From Bradyrhizobium cenepequi (GTDB taxonomy: Bacteria > Pseudomonadota > Alphaproteobacteria > Rhizobiales > Xanthobacteraceae), in assembly GCF_020329485.1 (NCBI RefSeq), contig NZ_JAGKJI010000026.1, positions 26,999 through 90,998 of the forward strand: 64,000 bases of DNA. Reading direction: 5' to 3'. Positions 17,620 to 26,657 of the stretch are shown piece after piece. The position numbers and the translations under genes are program-made. How positions within the stretch are numbered: position 1 is the first letter of the stretch; each line of letters begins with the position of its first letter. Below the pieces are notes generated by a model. The model had not been told where the DNA came from. It did no database searches and saw only the letters and a program-made list of their open reading frames with translations.

Positions 17620-17702
17620 GTCATTGCGAGCGAAGCGAAGCAATCCATGTCTTCACAAGCGGCGAGATGGATTGCTTCGTCGCTTTCGCTCCTCGCAATG
17701 AC
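17620..17702. repeat. Dispersed GTCATTGCGAGCGAAGCGAAGCAATCC palindromic repeat
   Basis: The outer arms GTCATTGCGAG and CTCGCAATGAC are perfect inverted repeats. The inner arms GCGAAGCAATCCAT and ATGGATTGCTTCG also pair. The element can fold as one long hairpin. It lies after the GST gene and before the AraC regulator, and may serve as a terminator. Confidence 0.85.
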
Positions 17703-17799
17703 GGTCCTTGGCCGGCGCTATTTGTAACGGTGACTTCAGCCAGATTTCGGCTATGGTTGGCGCCGCAGCGGCCAGGAAGAGTCGCGCGGAGGAACCACC

Positions 17800-18606
17800 A
17801 TGGACGACCAGGCCCGCGAAGTAGGCCATTTGATGCTGATCACGCCGGAGCGCGTGTTTTACGCCGGACTGCTCGGCCGGCCGCGCGAGCGCTGTCCGGG
17901 CGCATTCCATGTCTATGTCGCGATCAAGGGCGGCCTGCACCTTGCGACCAGCGACGGCCGCGAATCCTACGGCGACCTCGTCGTGACCATGCCAAACCTG
18001 CGCCATACGATCGCGAGCGACTATCGCTCGGCGATCTGCGTCGCCATCGAGCCTGAAAGCGTCCGCGTCGGCGCGCTGGAATTGTTCGCAAGGCAGTTGA
18101 TTGGGCCGGAGAGCCAGGTCTTCGCCGACCGCATTCGCGCCGCCTATGCTGCATTGGGACGACGGCAATATAGCGACGATCTCTCGAACGCCGAGTTCGA
18201 CATCATGTGCTTCGGACAGGCGCTGCCGCGGCGTGTGCTCGATCCGCGCGTGGTGCGGGCGATCGCGCGCATCGGCAAATTCTCCGGCGAACCAGTGACG
18301 GCGGCGGACTGCGCCGCGGACGCCGCGCTGTCGCCTTCGCGCTTCCTGCATCTGTTCAAGGAGGAGACCGGAATCTCGTTCCGCTCGTTCCGCGCCTGGA
18401 AACGGGCGCGGCATCTCCTGCATTTTGCCAACCAGGACATCAATCTCGCGCATCTCGCACAGGACATCGGCTATCCCGACTCCACCCATTTCAGCCATTC
18501 GATCCGCCGCTTCTACGGCCTGAAGCCGCGCGCGATCTTCTCCGGCTCGCGCGATCTTGCGATCTATCGCAGCAGCGGGTCGTTCACGGAGGCTGCGGTC
18601 TCCTAA
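17800..18606 (+). CDS. AraC-family transcriptional regulator
   Basis: This 268-residue regulator has an N-terminal ligand-binding or cupin-like part and a C-terminal pair of helix-turn-helix motifs from about residue 165. The first helix-turn-helix includes DAALSPSRFLHLFKEETGIS, and the second includes LAHLAQDIGYPDSTHFSHSI, followed by RRFYGLKPRAIF, the usual end of AraC DNA-binding domains. GGAGGAACCACC precedes the ATG. It lies downstream of the acyl-CoA dehydrogenase/GST group and convergent with a universal stress gene. The target genes are not shown by sequence. Confidence 0.9.
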   Translation: MDDQAREVGHLMLITPERVFYAGLLGRPRERCPGAFHVYVAIKGGLHLATSDGRESYGDLVVTMPNLRHTIASDYRSAICVAIEPESVRVGALELFARQLIGPESQVFADRIRAAYAALGRRQYSDDLSNAEFDIMCFGQALPRRVLDPRVVRAIARIGKFSGEPVTAADCAADAALSPSRFLHLFKEETGISFRSFRAWKRARHLLHFANQDINLAHLAQDIGYPDSTHFSHSIRRFYGLKPRAIFSGSRDLAIYRSSGSFTEAAVS

Positions 18607-18738
18607 TCGTCATGCCGGTGGGCAAAGCGACTGCATCTGCGGTGGTTCACACAGGCGAAGGCGGAAGCGTGCGCTCGGCGCAAAGCCCGTGGTCCAGGGA
18701 TAGGCTTCTTGCGTCAATCCGCTGGGGGCGGTCGGCCG

Positions 18739-19581
18739 TCAGTGCGAAAGCAGCACGGGCAGCGGCGGGTGCGATATCATGCTGAGCGTGGCACCGCCGA
18801 GAACGAATTGCCTGAAGCGGGAATGGCCGAAGGCGCCCATGACCAGAAGATCGCTGTCATGGCTCGTGAGCGCGGCCTCCAGCGCGTGCGCCACCGTGCG
18901 ACCTGCGGCATCGACAGTGTCGAGGATCACCTCGACACCGTGACGGGCGAGATGCTTCGCAAGCTCCGGACCGGACCGCTTGGTGTCGATGCGCTTCTCG
19001 TTGGTCACCGTCACGATGTGGACGCGCTTGGCCCGCGTGAGGAGCGGCAGCGCATCCGCTACCGCCCGCGCGGCCGGACGGCTGAAATCCCAAGCCACCG
19101 TCGCCGTATCAAGTGCAAATGGCTTGCGGCTTGTTTGCGGCAGCAGCAGGACCGGGCGCCCGGATTCGAAGATAAGGGGCTCGGCATTCCAGGCGCCGAA
19201 CAGGGCATTCTCCTGCACCGGGATCATGGTGAGGTCGCGAACGCGCGCATAGTCGACCAATAGCTCGCGTTGCTCGGAGGTCATGCAGCGCTCCAGGATG
19301 CACTCTTCAAAAACGCCGCGCCTTTCCGCGGCGGCCTGGAACGCTGCGAGCGAGGCCTCCGCCTGAAGGCGCGACTTCTTCTCGTCGCTGGCGGCGACCG
19401 CGGGGACGTCAAACAGCGCCGGGCTCAGGAAGCTGCCGGGCACGGCGACGCGGATCTCGCAGGCGATCGCGGAAATCTTTGCGCCGATCGCGGCAGCGAA
19501 ATCGGTGGCAAGATCGATCGCCGACGGCGGCGTCGTTTCGGGGTAGCTCGCGAGCGCCAAGAGGAGGTCTTTGTAGGCCAT
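18739..19581 (-). CDS. Universal stress protein with two Usp domains
   Basis: This 280-residue protein has two tandem Usp folds. The first, starting YKDLLLALASYPET, lacks a clear ATP-binding loop. The second ends MGAFGHSRFRQFVLGGATLS, close to the G-2x-G-9x-G nucleotide motif, with Gly in place of the usual Ser/Thr. Such proteins bind ATP or AMP and respond to starvation or stress. The frame is open to 19749, but the ATG at 19581 has GGAG 8 bases upstream and begins the first Usp domain. It stands alone between convergent and divergent neighbours. Confidence 0.9.
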   Translation of the reverse strand: MAYKDLLLALASYPETTPPSAIDLATDFAAAIGAKISAIACEIRVAVPGSFLSPALFDVPAVAASDEKKSRLQAEASLAAFQAAAERRGVFEECILERCMTSEQRELLVDYARVRDLTMIPVQENALFGAWNAEPLIFESGRPVLLLPQTSRKPFALDTATVAWDFSRPAARAVADALPLLTRAKRVHIVTVTNEKRIDTKRSGPELAKHLARHGVEVILDTVDAAGRTVAHALEAALTSHDSDLLVMGAFGHSRFRQFVLGGATLSMISHPPLPVLLSH

Positions 19582-19784
19582 GTCATGTCTCCGTGATCTA
19601 CAAAACCCTAACGTCGCCAGATCGGGCCGGTTTGATGCAGAGCAAAGCCTCCGATGCGCGCTATTGACGCGCCGGTTGGTTCGTTTGCTGCTGCCGCGCC
19701 AATAGCCAGTCAACGCAAGAGGGCATTGGCCAAATCCCGCATCATGCAAAAAACCGAGTCATTCAAACACCTTGGACGAAATGC

Positions 19785-20651
19785 ATGAGCGACAAGGCCG
19801 TTATCACCTGCGCGCTGAACGGCGTGCTGACCGATCCAAAACAGCACAACGTGCCGGTGACGCCGGAACAGATGGCGCGAGAGGCCAAGGCGGCCTTCAA
19901 CGCCGGCGCCAGTATCATGCATATCCATCTGCGCCAGCAGGCGCCGGGCAAGGGACATTTGCCGTCCTGGGAAGTCAGCGTCAGCAGGGAGATCCAGCAG
20001 GCGATCCGCGAGGCCTGCCCGGGGGTCGTCATCAATCACACCACGGGCACCTCGGGTCCGAACTATCAGGGCGCGCTCGATTGCGTGCGCGAGACCAGGC
20101 CCGAGATCGCCGCCTGCAATGCCGGCTCGCTCAATTATCTGAAGGTGAAGGCCGACAACACCTGGGCCTGGCCACCGATGCTGTTCGACAATGCGGTCGA
20201 GAAGGTGCGGGACTATCTCGACGTCATGAAGGACGCCGGCACGATTCCCGAATTCGAATGTTTCGACGTCGGCATCGTGCGCTGCGTCGGCATGTATCGG
20301 CAGACCGGCATGTATTCCGGCCCACTCGAATATAATTTCGTGATGGGCGTTGCCTCGGGCATGCCGGCCGATCCGGAATTGCTGCCGATCCTGTTGAAGC
20401 TGAAGGCGCCGGATGCGCATTGGCAGGTCACCGCGATTGGCCGCGCCGAGATCTGGCCGCTGCACCAGCGTGCCGCCGATCTCGGCGGGCACTTGCGCAC
20501 TGGGTTGGAAGACACCTTCTATCTCGGCGACGGCACCAAGGTGACCTCCAACGGCCAATTGATCGAGGCGATCGCCGCCTGCGCGCGCCGCGCCGGGCGT
20601 GAGATCGCAAGCCCCGCCGAGGCGCGGCAGATTTTCGGGGTGAAACGCTAG
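19785..20651 (+). CDS. BKACE family enzyme (beta-keto acid cleavage, DUF849)
   Basis: The 288-residue protein matches the 3-keto-5-aminohexanoate cleavage enzyme (Kce) family. Zinc ligands His46 and His48 are seen in SIMHIHLR, and a glutamate in GLEDTFYLG (Glu242) is the likely third ligand. INHTTGTSG is the conserved substrate loop. Family members condense a beta-keto acid with acetyl-CoA and release acetoacetate and a new acyl-CoA. The beta-keto acid used here is unknown. The gene is followed, after a dispersed repeat, by an acyl-CoA carboxylase operon on the same strand. The ATG at 19785 was chosen over an out-of-frame ATG four bases earlier. Confidence 0.88.
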   Translation: MSDKAVITCALNGVLTDPKQHNVPVTPEQMAREAKAAFNAGASIMHIHLRQQAPGKGHLPSWEVSVSREIQQAIREACPGVVINHTTGTSGPNYQGALDCVRETRPEIAACNAGSLNYLKVKADNTWAWPPMLFDNAVEKVRDYLDVMKDAGTIPEFECFDVGIVRCVGMYRQTGMYSGPLEYNFVMGVASGMPADPELLPILLKLKAPDAHWQVTAIGRAEIWPLHQRAADLGGHLRTGLEDTFYLGDGTKVTSNGQLIEAIAACARRAGREIASPAEARQIFGVKR

Positions 20652-20655
20652 GCCC

Positions 20656-20780
20656 GTCATTCCGGGGCGCGCCCCTTGGCGCGAGCTATGATGTGCAATT
20701 GCACATCAGAGAATCCATTTCTCCACGATGCCTGCGGCTCGATGGATTCCGGGCTCGTCCTTCGGACGCCCCGGAATGAC
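20656..20780. repeat. Dispersed GTCATTCCGGGG palindromic repeat, copy 2
   Basis: It has the same structure as the element at 15620, with the 20-bp palindrome at 20689-20708 and ends GTCATTCCGGGG and CCCCGGAATGAC. It separates the BKACE gene from the carboxylase beta gene and ends only 15 bp before the latter's start codon. Confidence 0.9.
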
Positions 20781-20795
20781 GGAGTAGGTTGAACT

Positions 20796-22412
20796 ATGGC
20801 CATCATCGAAAACACCATCTCGCCCTCCAGCGCCGGCTTCCAGGCCAATCGCGACAGCATGCTGGCGCTGATATCCCGGATGCGGGCGCTGGAGGAGCGC
20901 ACCCGCGCGGCGTCCGCTGCCGCGAAGGACCGCTTCCACAAGCGCGGGCAGCTGTTGCCGCGCGAACGGGTGGCGCTGGTGCTCGATCCCGGCTCGCCCT
21001 TCCTCGAACTGTCGACGCTCGCCGGCTACATGTTCGACGTCGCGGATGCGGACAGAAGCGTGCCCGGCGGCGGGCTGATCGCCGGCATCGGCTTCGTCTC
21101 CGGCATCCGGTGCGTGGTCAGCGCCAATGATGCCGGCATCGATGCCGGCGCGCTGCAGCCCTATGGCCTCGACAAGACGCTGCGGGTGCAGGAGCTCGCG
21201 CTGGAGAACAAGCTGCCCTATGTGCAGCTTGTCGAAAGCGCCGGCGCCAATCTCTTGCGCTACCGCGTTGAGGAGTTTGTCCGAGGCGGCAACATCTTTC
21301 GCAATCTGGCACGGCTGTCGGCGGCCGGCCTGCCGGTCGTCACGGTGACGCATGGCTCGTCCACCGCGGGCGGCGCCTATCAGACCGGCCTCTCCGATTA
21401 CATCGTGATGGTGCGTGGCCGCACCCGCGCCTTCCTCGCCGGGCCGCCGCTGCTGAAAGCCGCAACCGGTGAGATCGCGACCGAGGAGGAACTCGGCGGC
21501 GCCGAGATGCACACCTCGATCTCCGGCCTCGGCGATTACCTCGCCGAGGATGACCGAGACGCCATCCGGATTGCGCGCGATATCATGGCGTCGCTCGACT
21601 GGGACCGGCCGAGGCCCGCGAACGCCTCGTTCAGGCCGCCGCGCCATGACGCCGAAGAGCTGCTCGGCATCATGCCGATGGACCACAAGCGCCCCGTCGA
21701 CATGCGCCAGGCGATCGCGCGCTTCATCGACGATTCCGATTTCACCGAGTTCGGCGCCAATTATGGCCCGGCCACGATCTGCGGCCATGCCCGCATCGAA
21801 GGGCAGGCGATCGGCATCATCACCAATAACGGCCCGCTCGATCCCACCGGCGCCAACAAGGCGACCCATTTCATCCAGGCCTGCTGCCAGTCGCGCACGC
21901 CGCTGCTCTATCTCAACAACACCACCGGCTATATGGTGGGCAAGGCCTATGAAGAGGCCGGCATGATCAAGCACGGCTCCAAGATGATCCAGGCGGTGAC
22001 GTCGGCGACGGTGCCGCAGATCACCATCTACTGCGGCGCCTCGTTCGGCGCCGGCAATTACGGCATGTGCGGCCGCGGCTTCCATCCGCGCTTCTGCTTC
22101 TCCTGGCCCAATGCCAAGACCGCCGTGATGGGCGGCGAGCAGGCCGCCGAGACCATGGCGATCGTCACCGAAGCTGCCGCCGCGCGGCGCGGCCAGCCGA
22201 TCCCGAAGCAGAAGCTGGAGGCAATGAAGGCCGAGATCATCGGCGTGTTCGACGGCCAGATGGACGTGTTCTCCACCAGCGCGCGCGTGCTCGACGACGG
22301 TGTGATCGACCCGCGCGACACCCGCAGCGTGCTCGCCGAGGTGCTTGCGATATGCCGCGAGGCGGAAGCGCGCAGCCCCCAGCGCATGCAGTTCTCGGTG
22401 GCACGGCCATGA
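20796..22412 (+). CDS. Acyl-CoA carboxylase carboxyltransferase (beta) subunit
   Basis: The 538-residue protein has the two crotonase-like halves of biotin-dependent carboxyltransferases. GSSTAGGAYQTGLSDY and ATGEIATEEELGGAEMH mark the N-terminal half; GASFGAGNYGMCGRGF and MGGEQAAETMAIV mark the C-terminal half. The ELGGAEMH and FSWPNAKTAVMGGEQ segments resemble methylcrotonyl-CoA and geranyl-CoA carboxylases more than propionyl-CoA carboxylases, which is a judgement by eye. It transfers CO2 from carboxybiotin to an acyl-CoA. The partner biotin carboxylase subunit is encoded at 23616-25568, with bioB in between, and all three genes run on the plus strand. Confidence 0.9.
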   Translation: MAIIENTISPSSAGFQANRDSMLALISRMRALEERTRAASAAAKDRFHKRGQLLPRERVALVLDPGSPFLELSTLAGYMFDVADADRSVPGGGLIAGIGFVSGIRCVVSANDAGIDAGALQPYGLDKTLRVQELALENKLPYVQLVESAGANLLRYRVEEFVRGGNIFRNLARLSAAGLPVVTVTHGSSTAGGAYQTGLSDYIVMVRGRTRAFLAGPPLLKAATGEIATEEELGGAEMHTSISGLGDYLAEDDRDAIRIARDIMASLDWDRPRPANASFRPPRHDAEELLGIMPMDHKRPVDMRQAIARFIDDSDFTEFGANYGPATICGHARIEGQAIGIITNNGPLDPTGANKATHFIQACCQSRTPLLYLNNTTGYMVGKAYEEAGMIKHGSKMIQAVTSATVPQITIYCGASFGAGNYGMCGRGFHPRFCFSWPNAKTAVMGGEQAAETMAIVTEAAAARRGQPIPKQKLEAMKAEIIGVFDGQMDVFSTSARVLDDGVIDPRDTRSVLAEVLAICREAEARSPQRMQFSVARP

Positions 22413-22524
22413 GGAGTGATTTGCCGCGCGGCTCCCGTTGTGCTTCACAGCCGGGGTTTGACCCCGTGCGGACGCGGCCCTCGATTGGCGGGCGCGTCCC
22501 CAAGCAGAAGCGAACGAGCCACAG

Positions 22525-23595
22525 ATGAACCTGCACACCCCAATTGCGTTCGAGTCCGTCCCCCACACGCCTTCGCAGCCGCAGCCAGACATCCTGCGGA
22601 CGGACTGGACGAGGGAGGAGATCGCCGCCCTATTCGACCTGCCGTTCCTGGACCTGATGTGGCGCGCGCAAGCAACGCATCGCCAGTGGCATGCAGCGGG
22701 CGAGGTGCAGATCTGCACCTTGCTCTCGGTGAAGACCGGCGGCTGTCCGGAGGATTGCGGCTATTGCTCGCAGTCCGTTCACCATGAGACCGGTCTTGGC
22801 GCCGGCAAGCTGATGGATGTCGCTGGTGTCCTCACCGCCGCGGCTGAGGCGAAGGCAAGCGGCGCGCAGCGTTTCTGCATGGGCGCGGCCTGGCGCGAGC
22901 CGAAGGATCGCGACATGGACAAGGTCGTGGCGATGGTCAAGGGCGTGCGCGCGCTCGGGCTCGAGACCTGCATGACGCTCGGCATGCTCACGGCCGATCA
23001 GGCGCGACAGCTCAAGGAAGCTGGGCTCGACTATTACAACCACAACATCGACACCAGCCCCGAGAATTACACCAACGTCATCACCACCCGCACGTTCCAG
23101 GATCGGCTCGACACGCTGGAGCGGGTGCGCGACGCTGGCATCTCGGTGTGCTGCGGCGGCATCGTGGGCATGGGCGAGAGCCGCGCCGACCGCGTCGGCT
23201 TCATCCACACGCTGGCGACGCTGCCGCGTCATCCCGAGAGCGTGCCGGTCAATGCGTTGATACCGATCAAGGGCACTTTGCTCGGCGATCTCCTGCAGGA
23301 TGTACCGGAACGGCGGATCGACGATCTCGAGTTCGTGCGCACCGTCGCGGTCGCACGCATCACGATGCCGCGCTCGATGGTCCGGCTCTCGGCCGGCCGC
23401 GAGAGCATGTCGCCTTCGACACAGACACTCTGCTTCATGGCAGGCGCCAACTCCATCTTCACCGGCGCCAAGCTGCTCACGACAGGAAACGCCGGCGTGG
23501 CGGCGGACACGGAATTGTTTGCCCAGCTCGGCCTCGTCCCGCTCTCCGGCGAGGAGCCGGCGCGCGCGGCGGCCACGGAGGCGTCGACGGAGTGA
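22525..23595 (+). CDS. bioB: Biotin synthase
   Basis: This 356-residue radical SAM enzyme inserts sulfur into dethiobiotin to make biotin. The CxxxCxxC motif binding the 4Fe-4S cluster is CPEDCGYC (Cys74, Cys78, Cys81). YNHNIDTSPENY, CCGGIVGMGES and NALIPIKGT are typical BioB segments, and the arginine and cysteines needed for the 2Fe-2S cluster are present. It lies between the beta and alpha subunit genes of a biotin-dependent carboxylase on the same strand, 112 bp after the first and 20 bp before the second. No other bio gene is present, so its location probably serves the carboxylase, an inference. Length is near the usual 310-350. Confidence 0.96.
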   Translation: MNLHTPIAFESVPHTPSQPQPDILRTDWTREEIAALFDLPFLDLMWRAQATHRQWHAAGEVQICTLLSVKTGGCPEDCGYCSQSVHHETGLGAGKLMDVAGVLTAAAEAKASGAQRFCMGAAWREPKDRDMDKVVAMVKGVRALGLETCMTLGMLTADQARQLKEAGLDYYNHNIDTSPENYTNVITTRTFQDRLDTLERVRDAGISVCCGGIVGMGESRADRVGFIHTLATLPRHPESVPVNALIPIKGTLLGDLLQDVPERRIDDLEFVRTVAVARITMPRSMVRLSAGRESMSPSTQTLCFMAGANSIFTGAKLLTTGNAGVAADTELFAQLGLVPLSGEEPARAAATEASTE

Positions 23596-23615
23596 GGCAA
23601 AGCCTTGAGGGTGGG

Positions 23616-25568
23616 ATGTTCTACAGGATCCTGATTGCCAATCGCGGCGAGATCGCGCTGCGGATCATGCGCACTGCGCGGCGGCTCGGCTACGGCGTGG
23701 TCGCTGTTTATTCCGATGCGGACCGCGACGCCCTTCATGTGCGCGAGGCCGATCACGCGGTGCGCATCGGCGAGGCTCCGCCTTCGCAATCCTACCTCAA
23801 CATCGATGCGATCATCGCCGCCGCCAAGGCGAGCGGCGCCGGCGCCGTGCATCCTGGCTATGGCTTCCTCGCCGAGAACGAGGACTTTGCGAGAAGCTGC
23901 CGCGATGCCGGGCTCGTCTTCATCGGCCCGTCGCCGGAAGCGATCCGCGCGATGGGCAACAAGGCCGGCGCCAAGGAGATCATGCGAAAGGCCGGCGTGC
24001 CCTGCGTGCCCGGCTATCAGGGCGCCGACCAAAGCGATGAAGTCATGCTGGCGGAAGCCAGGAAGATCGGCTTTCCCGTGATGATCAAGGCGGTCGCCGG
24101 CGGCGGCGGGCGCGGCATGCGGCTGGTCCCTGACGCCGCTTCGTTCCCGGAGGCACTGCGCAGCGCACGCTCGGAGGCGCTCGGTGCGTTCGGCGATGCC
24201 ACGGTCATCCTGGAGCGCGCGATCGTCGATCCTCGCCATATCGAGATCCAGGTGTTCGGCGACAGCCACGGCGATGCCATCCATCTCGGCGAGCGCGACT
24301 GTTCGGTGCAGCGCCGGCATCAGAAGCTGATCGAGGAGGCACCCTCGCCGGCGGTGACGCCCGAGTTGCGGGCGCGGATGGGCGCAGTGGCGGTTCAGGC
24401 GGTGAGGGCGCTGGCCTACGAGGGCGCCGGTACGCTGGAATTCCTGCTCGACGGCAACGGCGATTTCTACTTCATGGAGATGAATACGCGCCTGCAGGTC
24501 GAGCATCCCGTCACCGAGGCGATCACCGGGCTCGATCTGGTCGAACTGCAATTGCGCGTCGCCCGCGGCGAGCCGCTCGGCCTAAAGCAGGAGGACATCA
24601 CATTCTCTGGACATGCGATCGAGGTGAGGCTGTGCTCGGAGGATGCGGAGCATGACTTCATGCCGCAATCGGGCAGGATGGCGCGCTGGCAGATGCCGCA
24701 AGGCGTCCGCGTCGAGCATGCGCTGCAATCGGGCTCGGAGATTCCGCCGTTCTACGACTCCATGATCGCCAAGATCATCAGCCATGGCGCGGATCGCCGC
24801 GAGGCGCGCAGCAAGCTGATCGTCGCGCTGGAGCAGGTCGAGGCCTTCGGCGTCACCACCAACCAGGGATTTCTGATCTCCTGCCTCCGCCATCCGGCCT
24901 TCGCCAGGGGCGTGGCAACGACATCGTTCATATCAGCGCATCGGGGCGAGCTGCTGGCGCCGCGCGCGGACGAGCGCGCGGATGCGGCCCTGGTGGCGCT
25001 GCTGCTCTATGTCACCCACCCGCACGCACCGCCGTGGCGACGCGGCCGCTCGCTCGCCGCGACGTTCCCGCTTGCATTGCGCATCGATCTCGGCCGCGGC
25101 CTCCGCGAGGTCGAAATCGTGCGCGAGCGCGACGGCTGCTACCTCGCCGACGTCGAGGGGCATGAACATCGTTTCGAGATCGATGAGCTCGGTTCCGACG
25201 CGATCCGCTATCGCACCAACGGTCTCATGGAACGGGCAAAATTCCTGCGCGATGGCGACCGTCTCTATATCCTGCATCACGACGTCACGCTCGCGGTCCG
25301 CGACCTGACGCTGGCGCCGCCCGAAACCGCCGCGGGAGCCAATGGCGACGGCAAGGTCCGCGCCGCCATGAACGGCCGCGTCGTCGCGGTGCTGGTCAAG
25401 CCGGGCGAACAGGTCGCCGCCGGCCAGCCCGTGATGACGCTGGAAGCGATGAAGATGGAGCACGTGCACACGGCGGGAGTCGCCGGCACGGTGTCCGCGA
25501 TCGACGTCGCCGAAGGCGAGCAGGTGACGACGGGTCGGATCGTGGTGGAGATCGAGGCGGCGGCCTAA
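23616..25568 (+). CDS. Acyl-CoA carboxylase alpha subunit (biotin carboxylase plus biotin carrier)
   Basis: From the ATG at 23616 this is a 650-residue protein. The N-terminal biotin carboxylase domain has NRGEIALRI, the glycine-rich ATP loop AGGGGRGMR (161-169), HIEIQVFGD, ERDCSVQRRHQK and FYFMEMNTRLQVEHPVTE. The C-terminal biotinyl domain has the EAMKMEH motif, with biotin on about Lys613. It carboxylates its own biotin, which the beta subunit at 20796 then uses. GAGGGTGGG sits just before the ATG, and the gene starts 20 bp after bioB. Longer upstream extension in the same frame overlaps bioB and is not coding. Confidence 0.93.
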   Translation: MFYRILIANRGEIALRIMRTARRLGYGVVAVYSDADRDALHVREADHAVRIGEAPPSQSYLNIDAIIAAAKASGAGAVHPGYGFLAENEDFARSCRDAGLVFIGPSPEAIRAMGNKAGAKEIMRKAGVPCVPGYQGADQSDEVMLAEARKIGFPVMIKAVAGGGGRGMRLVPDAASFPEALRSARSEALGAFGDATVILERAIVDPRHIEIQVFGDSHGDAIHLGERDCSVQRRHQKLIEEAPSPAVTPELRARMGAVAVQAVRALAYEGAGTLEFLLDGNGDFYFMEMNTRLQVEHPVTEAITGLDLVELQLRVARGEPLGLKQEDITFSGHAIEVRLCSEDAEHDFMPQSGRMARWQMPQGVRVEHALQSGSEIPPFYDSMIAKIISHGADRREARSKLIVALEQVEAFGVTTNQGFLISCLRHPAFARGVATTSFISAHRGELLAPRADERADAALVALLLYVTHPHAPPWRRGRSLAATFPLALRIDLGRGLREVEIVRERDGCYLADVEGHEHRFEIDELGSDAIRYRTNGLMERAKFLRDGDRLYILHHDVTLAVRDLTLAPPETAAGANGDGKVRAAMNGRVVAVLVKPGEQVAAGQPVMTLEAMKMEHVHTAGVAGTVSAIDVAEGEQVTTGRIVVEIEAAA

Positions 25569-25578
25569 GCGGAAAGGC

Positions 25579-25659
25579 GTAGGATGGGCAAAGCGAAGCG
25601 TGCCCACCATCCGCGGGCAGTGCAAGAAAGGTGGGCGCGCCTCGCTTTGCCCACCCTAC
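25579..25659. repeat. Dispersed GTAGG-TGGGCAAAGCGAAGCGTGCCCACC palindromic repeat, copy 1
   Basis: The arms GTAGGATGGGCAAAGCGAAGC and its imperfect complement ending CTTTGCCCACCCTAC flank a short centre. Related copies are at 41444 and 54556. The right end contains CTA, which is the TAG stop of the minus-strand ABC gene at 25656. It separates convergent genes. Confidence 0.88.
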
Positions 25660-26657
25660 GGATTCGTGTTCGCCCGTCCCGTGCCATCATTCAGCCAGCA
25701 CGCCACCTGATGCCCGGCGCTCGCTTCCACCAACGGCGGCCGCTCCAGCTTGCAGCGATCCATCGCGTAGCGGCAGCGCGTATGAAAGGCGCAGCCGGAG
25801 GGCGGGTTGATCGGGCTCGGCACGTCGCCTTCGACCAGGGGCGTCAGCCGCCTGATCCGGGGATTGGCCACCGGCACCGAGGCGAGCAGCGCCTGGGTGT
25901 AGGGATGGCGCGGGTTGGCGAACAACTCGGCCTTGTCTGAGATCTCGACGATGCGGCCGAGATACATCACGGCGACGCGGTGGCTGATATGGGCGACGAC
26001 GGCGAGGTCGTGCGCGATGAAGAGATAGGAGAAGTTGCGCTGGCGCTGCAGGTCGATCAAGAGATTGATGACCTGCGCCTGGATCGAGACGTCGAGCGCC
26101 GAGACCGGCTCATCGCAGACGATCAGGCTCGGCCCGAGCGAGAGCGCGCGCGCGATGCAGATGCGCTGGCGCTGGCCGCCGGAGAACTGATGCGGATAGT
26201 TCTTCATCTGGTCGGGCCGCAGGCCCACTTGCTGGAACAGTTCGGCGACGCGCTCCTGCTTCCGCTCGCCCGAGGCCAGTCCGTGCACGGTCAAGGGTTC
26301 GCCGACGATGTCGCCCGCGGTCATGCGCGGGTTGAGCGACGCAAACGGATCCTGGAACACGATCTGCATCGAGCGGCGGTAGGGACGCAGCTCGGATTTG
26401 CTCAGGCGCGTGATCGCCTCGCCGTTCAGCCGGATCTCGCCGCTTGACGGCTCGACCAGCCGCAGCACGCTGCGCGCCACCGTCGATTTGCCGCAGCCGG
26501 ATTCTCCGACCAGTCCGAGCGTCTCGCCGGGAGCCAGCGAAAAACTCACGCCATCCACCGCATGCACGGTGCCGACCTGCCGGCGCAGCACGCCGCCGCG
26601 CACGGGGTAGTGCTTGACGAGATCGGTAACCTCCAACAGCGGCTGCGCTTCGCTCAT
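25656..26657 (-). CDS. Oligopeptide-type ABC transporter ATP-binding protein (DppF/OppF-like)
   Basis: This 333-residue ATPase has Walker A GLVGESGCGKST, the ABC signature FSGGQRQRICIARAL, Walker B LIVCDEPVSALD and an H-loop FIAHDLAVV. The C-terminal extension with GCAFHTRCRYAMDRC is the cysteine-rich oligopeptide/dipeptide region found in OppD/DppF-type proteins, sometimes an iron-sulfur site. It is the last gene of a five-gene importer on the minus strand and overlaps the preceding ATPase gene by 4 bases (ATGA). Its TAG stop lies inside a dispersed repeat, so the last residues may have been altered by repeat insertion. The transported solute is unknown. Confidence 0.92.
   Translation of the reverse strand: MSEAQPLLEVTDLVKHYPVRGGVLRRQVGTVHAVDGVSFSLAPGETLGLVGESGCGKSTVARSVLRLVEPSSGEIRLNGEAITRLSKSELRPYRRSMQIVFQDPFASLNPRMTAGDIVGEPLTVHGLASGERKQERVAELFQQVGLRPDQMKNYPHQFSGGQRQRICIARALSLGPSLIVCDEPVSALDVSIQAQVINLLIDLQRQRNFSYLFIAHDLAVVAHISHRVAVMYLGRIVEISDKAELFANPRHPYTQALLASVPVANPRIRRLTPLVEGDVPSPINPPSGCAFHTRCRYAMDRCKLERPPLVEASAGHQVACWLNDGTGRANTNP

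Noticed and set aside
20706..22718. A 670-codon minus-strand open frame
   Set aside because: It is the shadow of the carboxylase beta gene; its sequence is rich in His, Arg, Ala and Asp with no recognisable domain.
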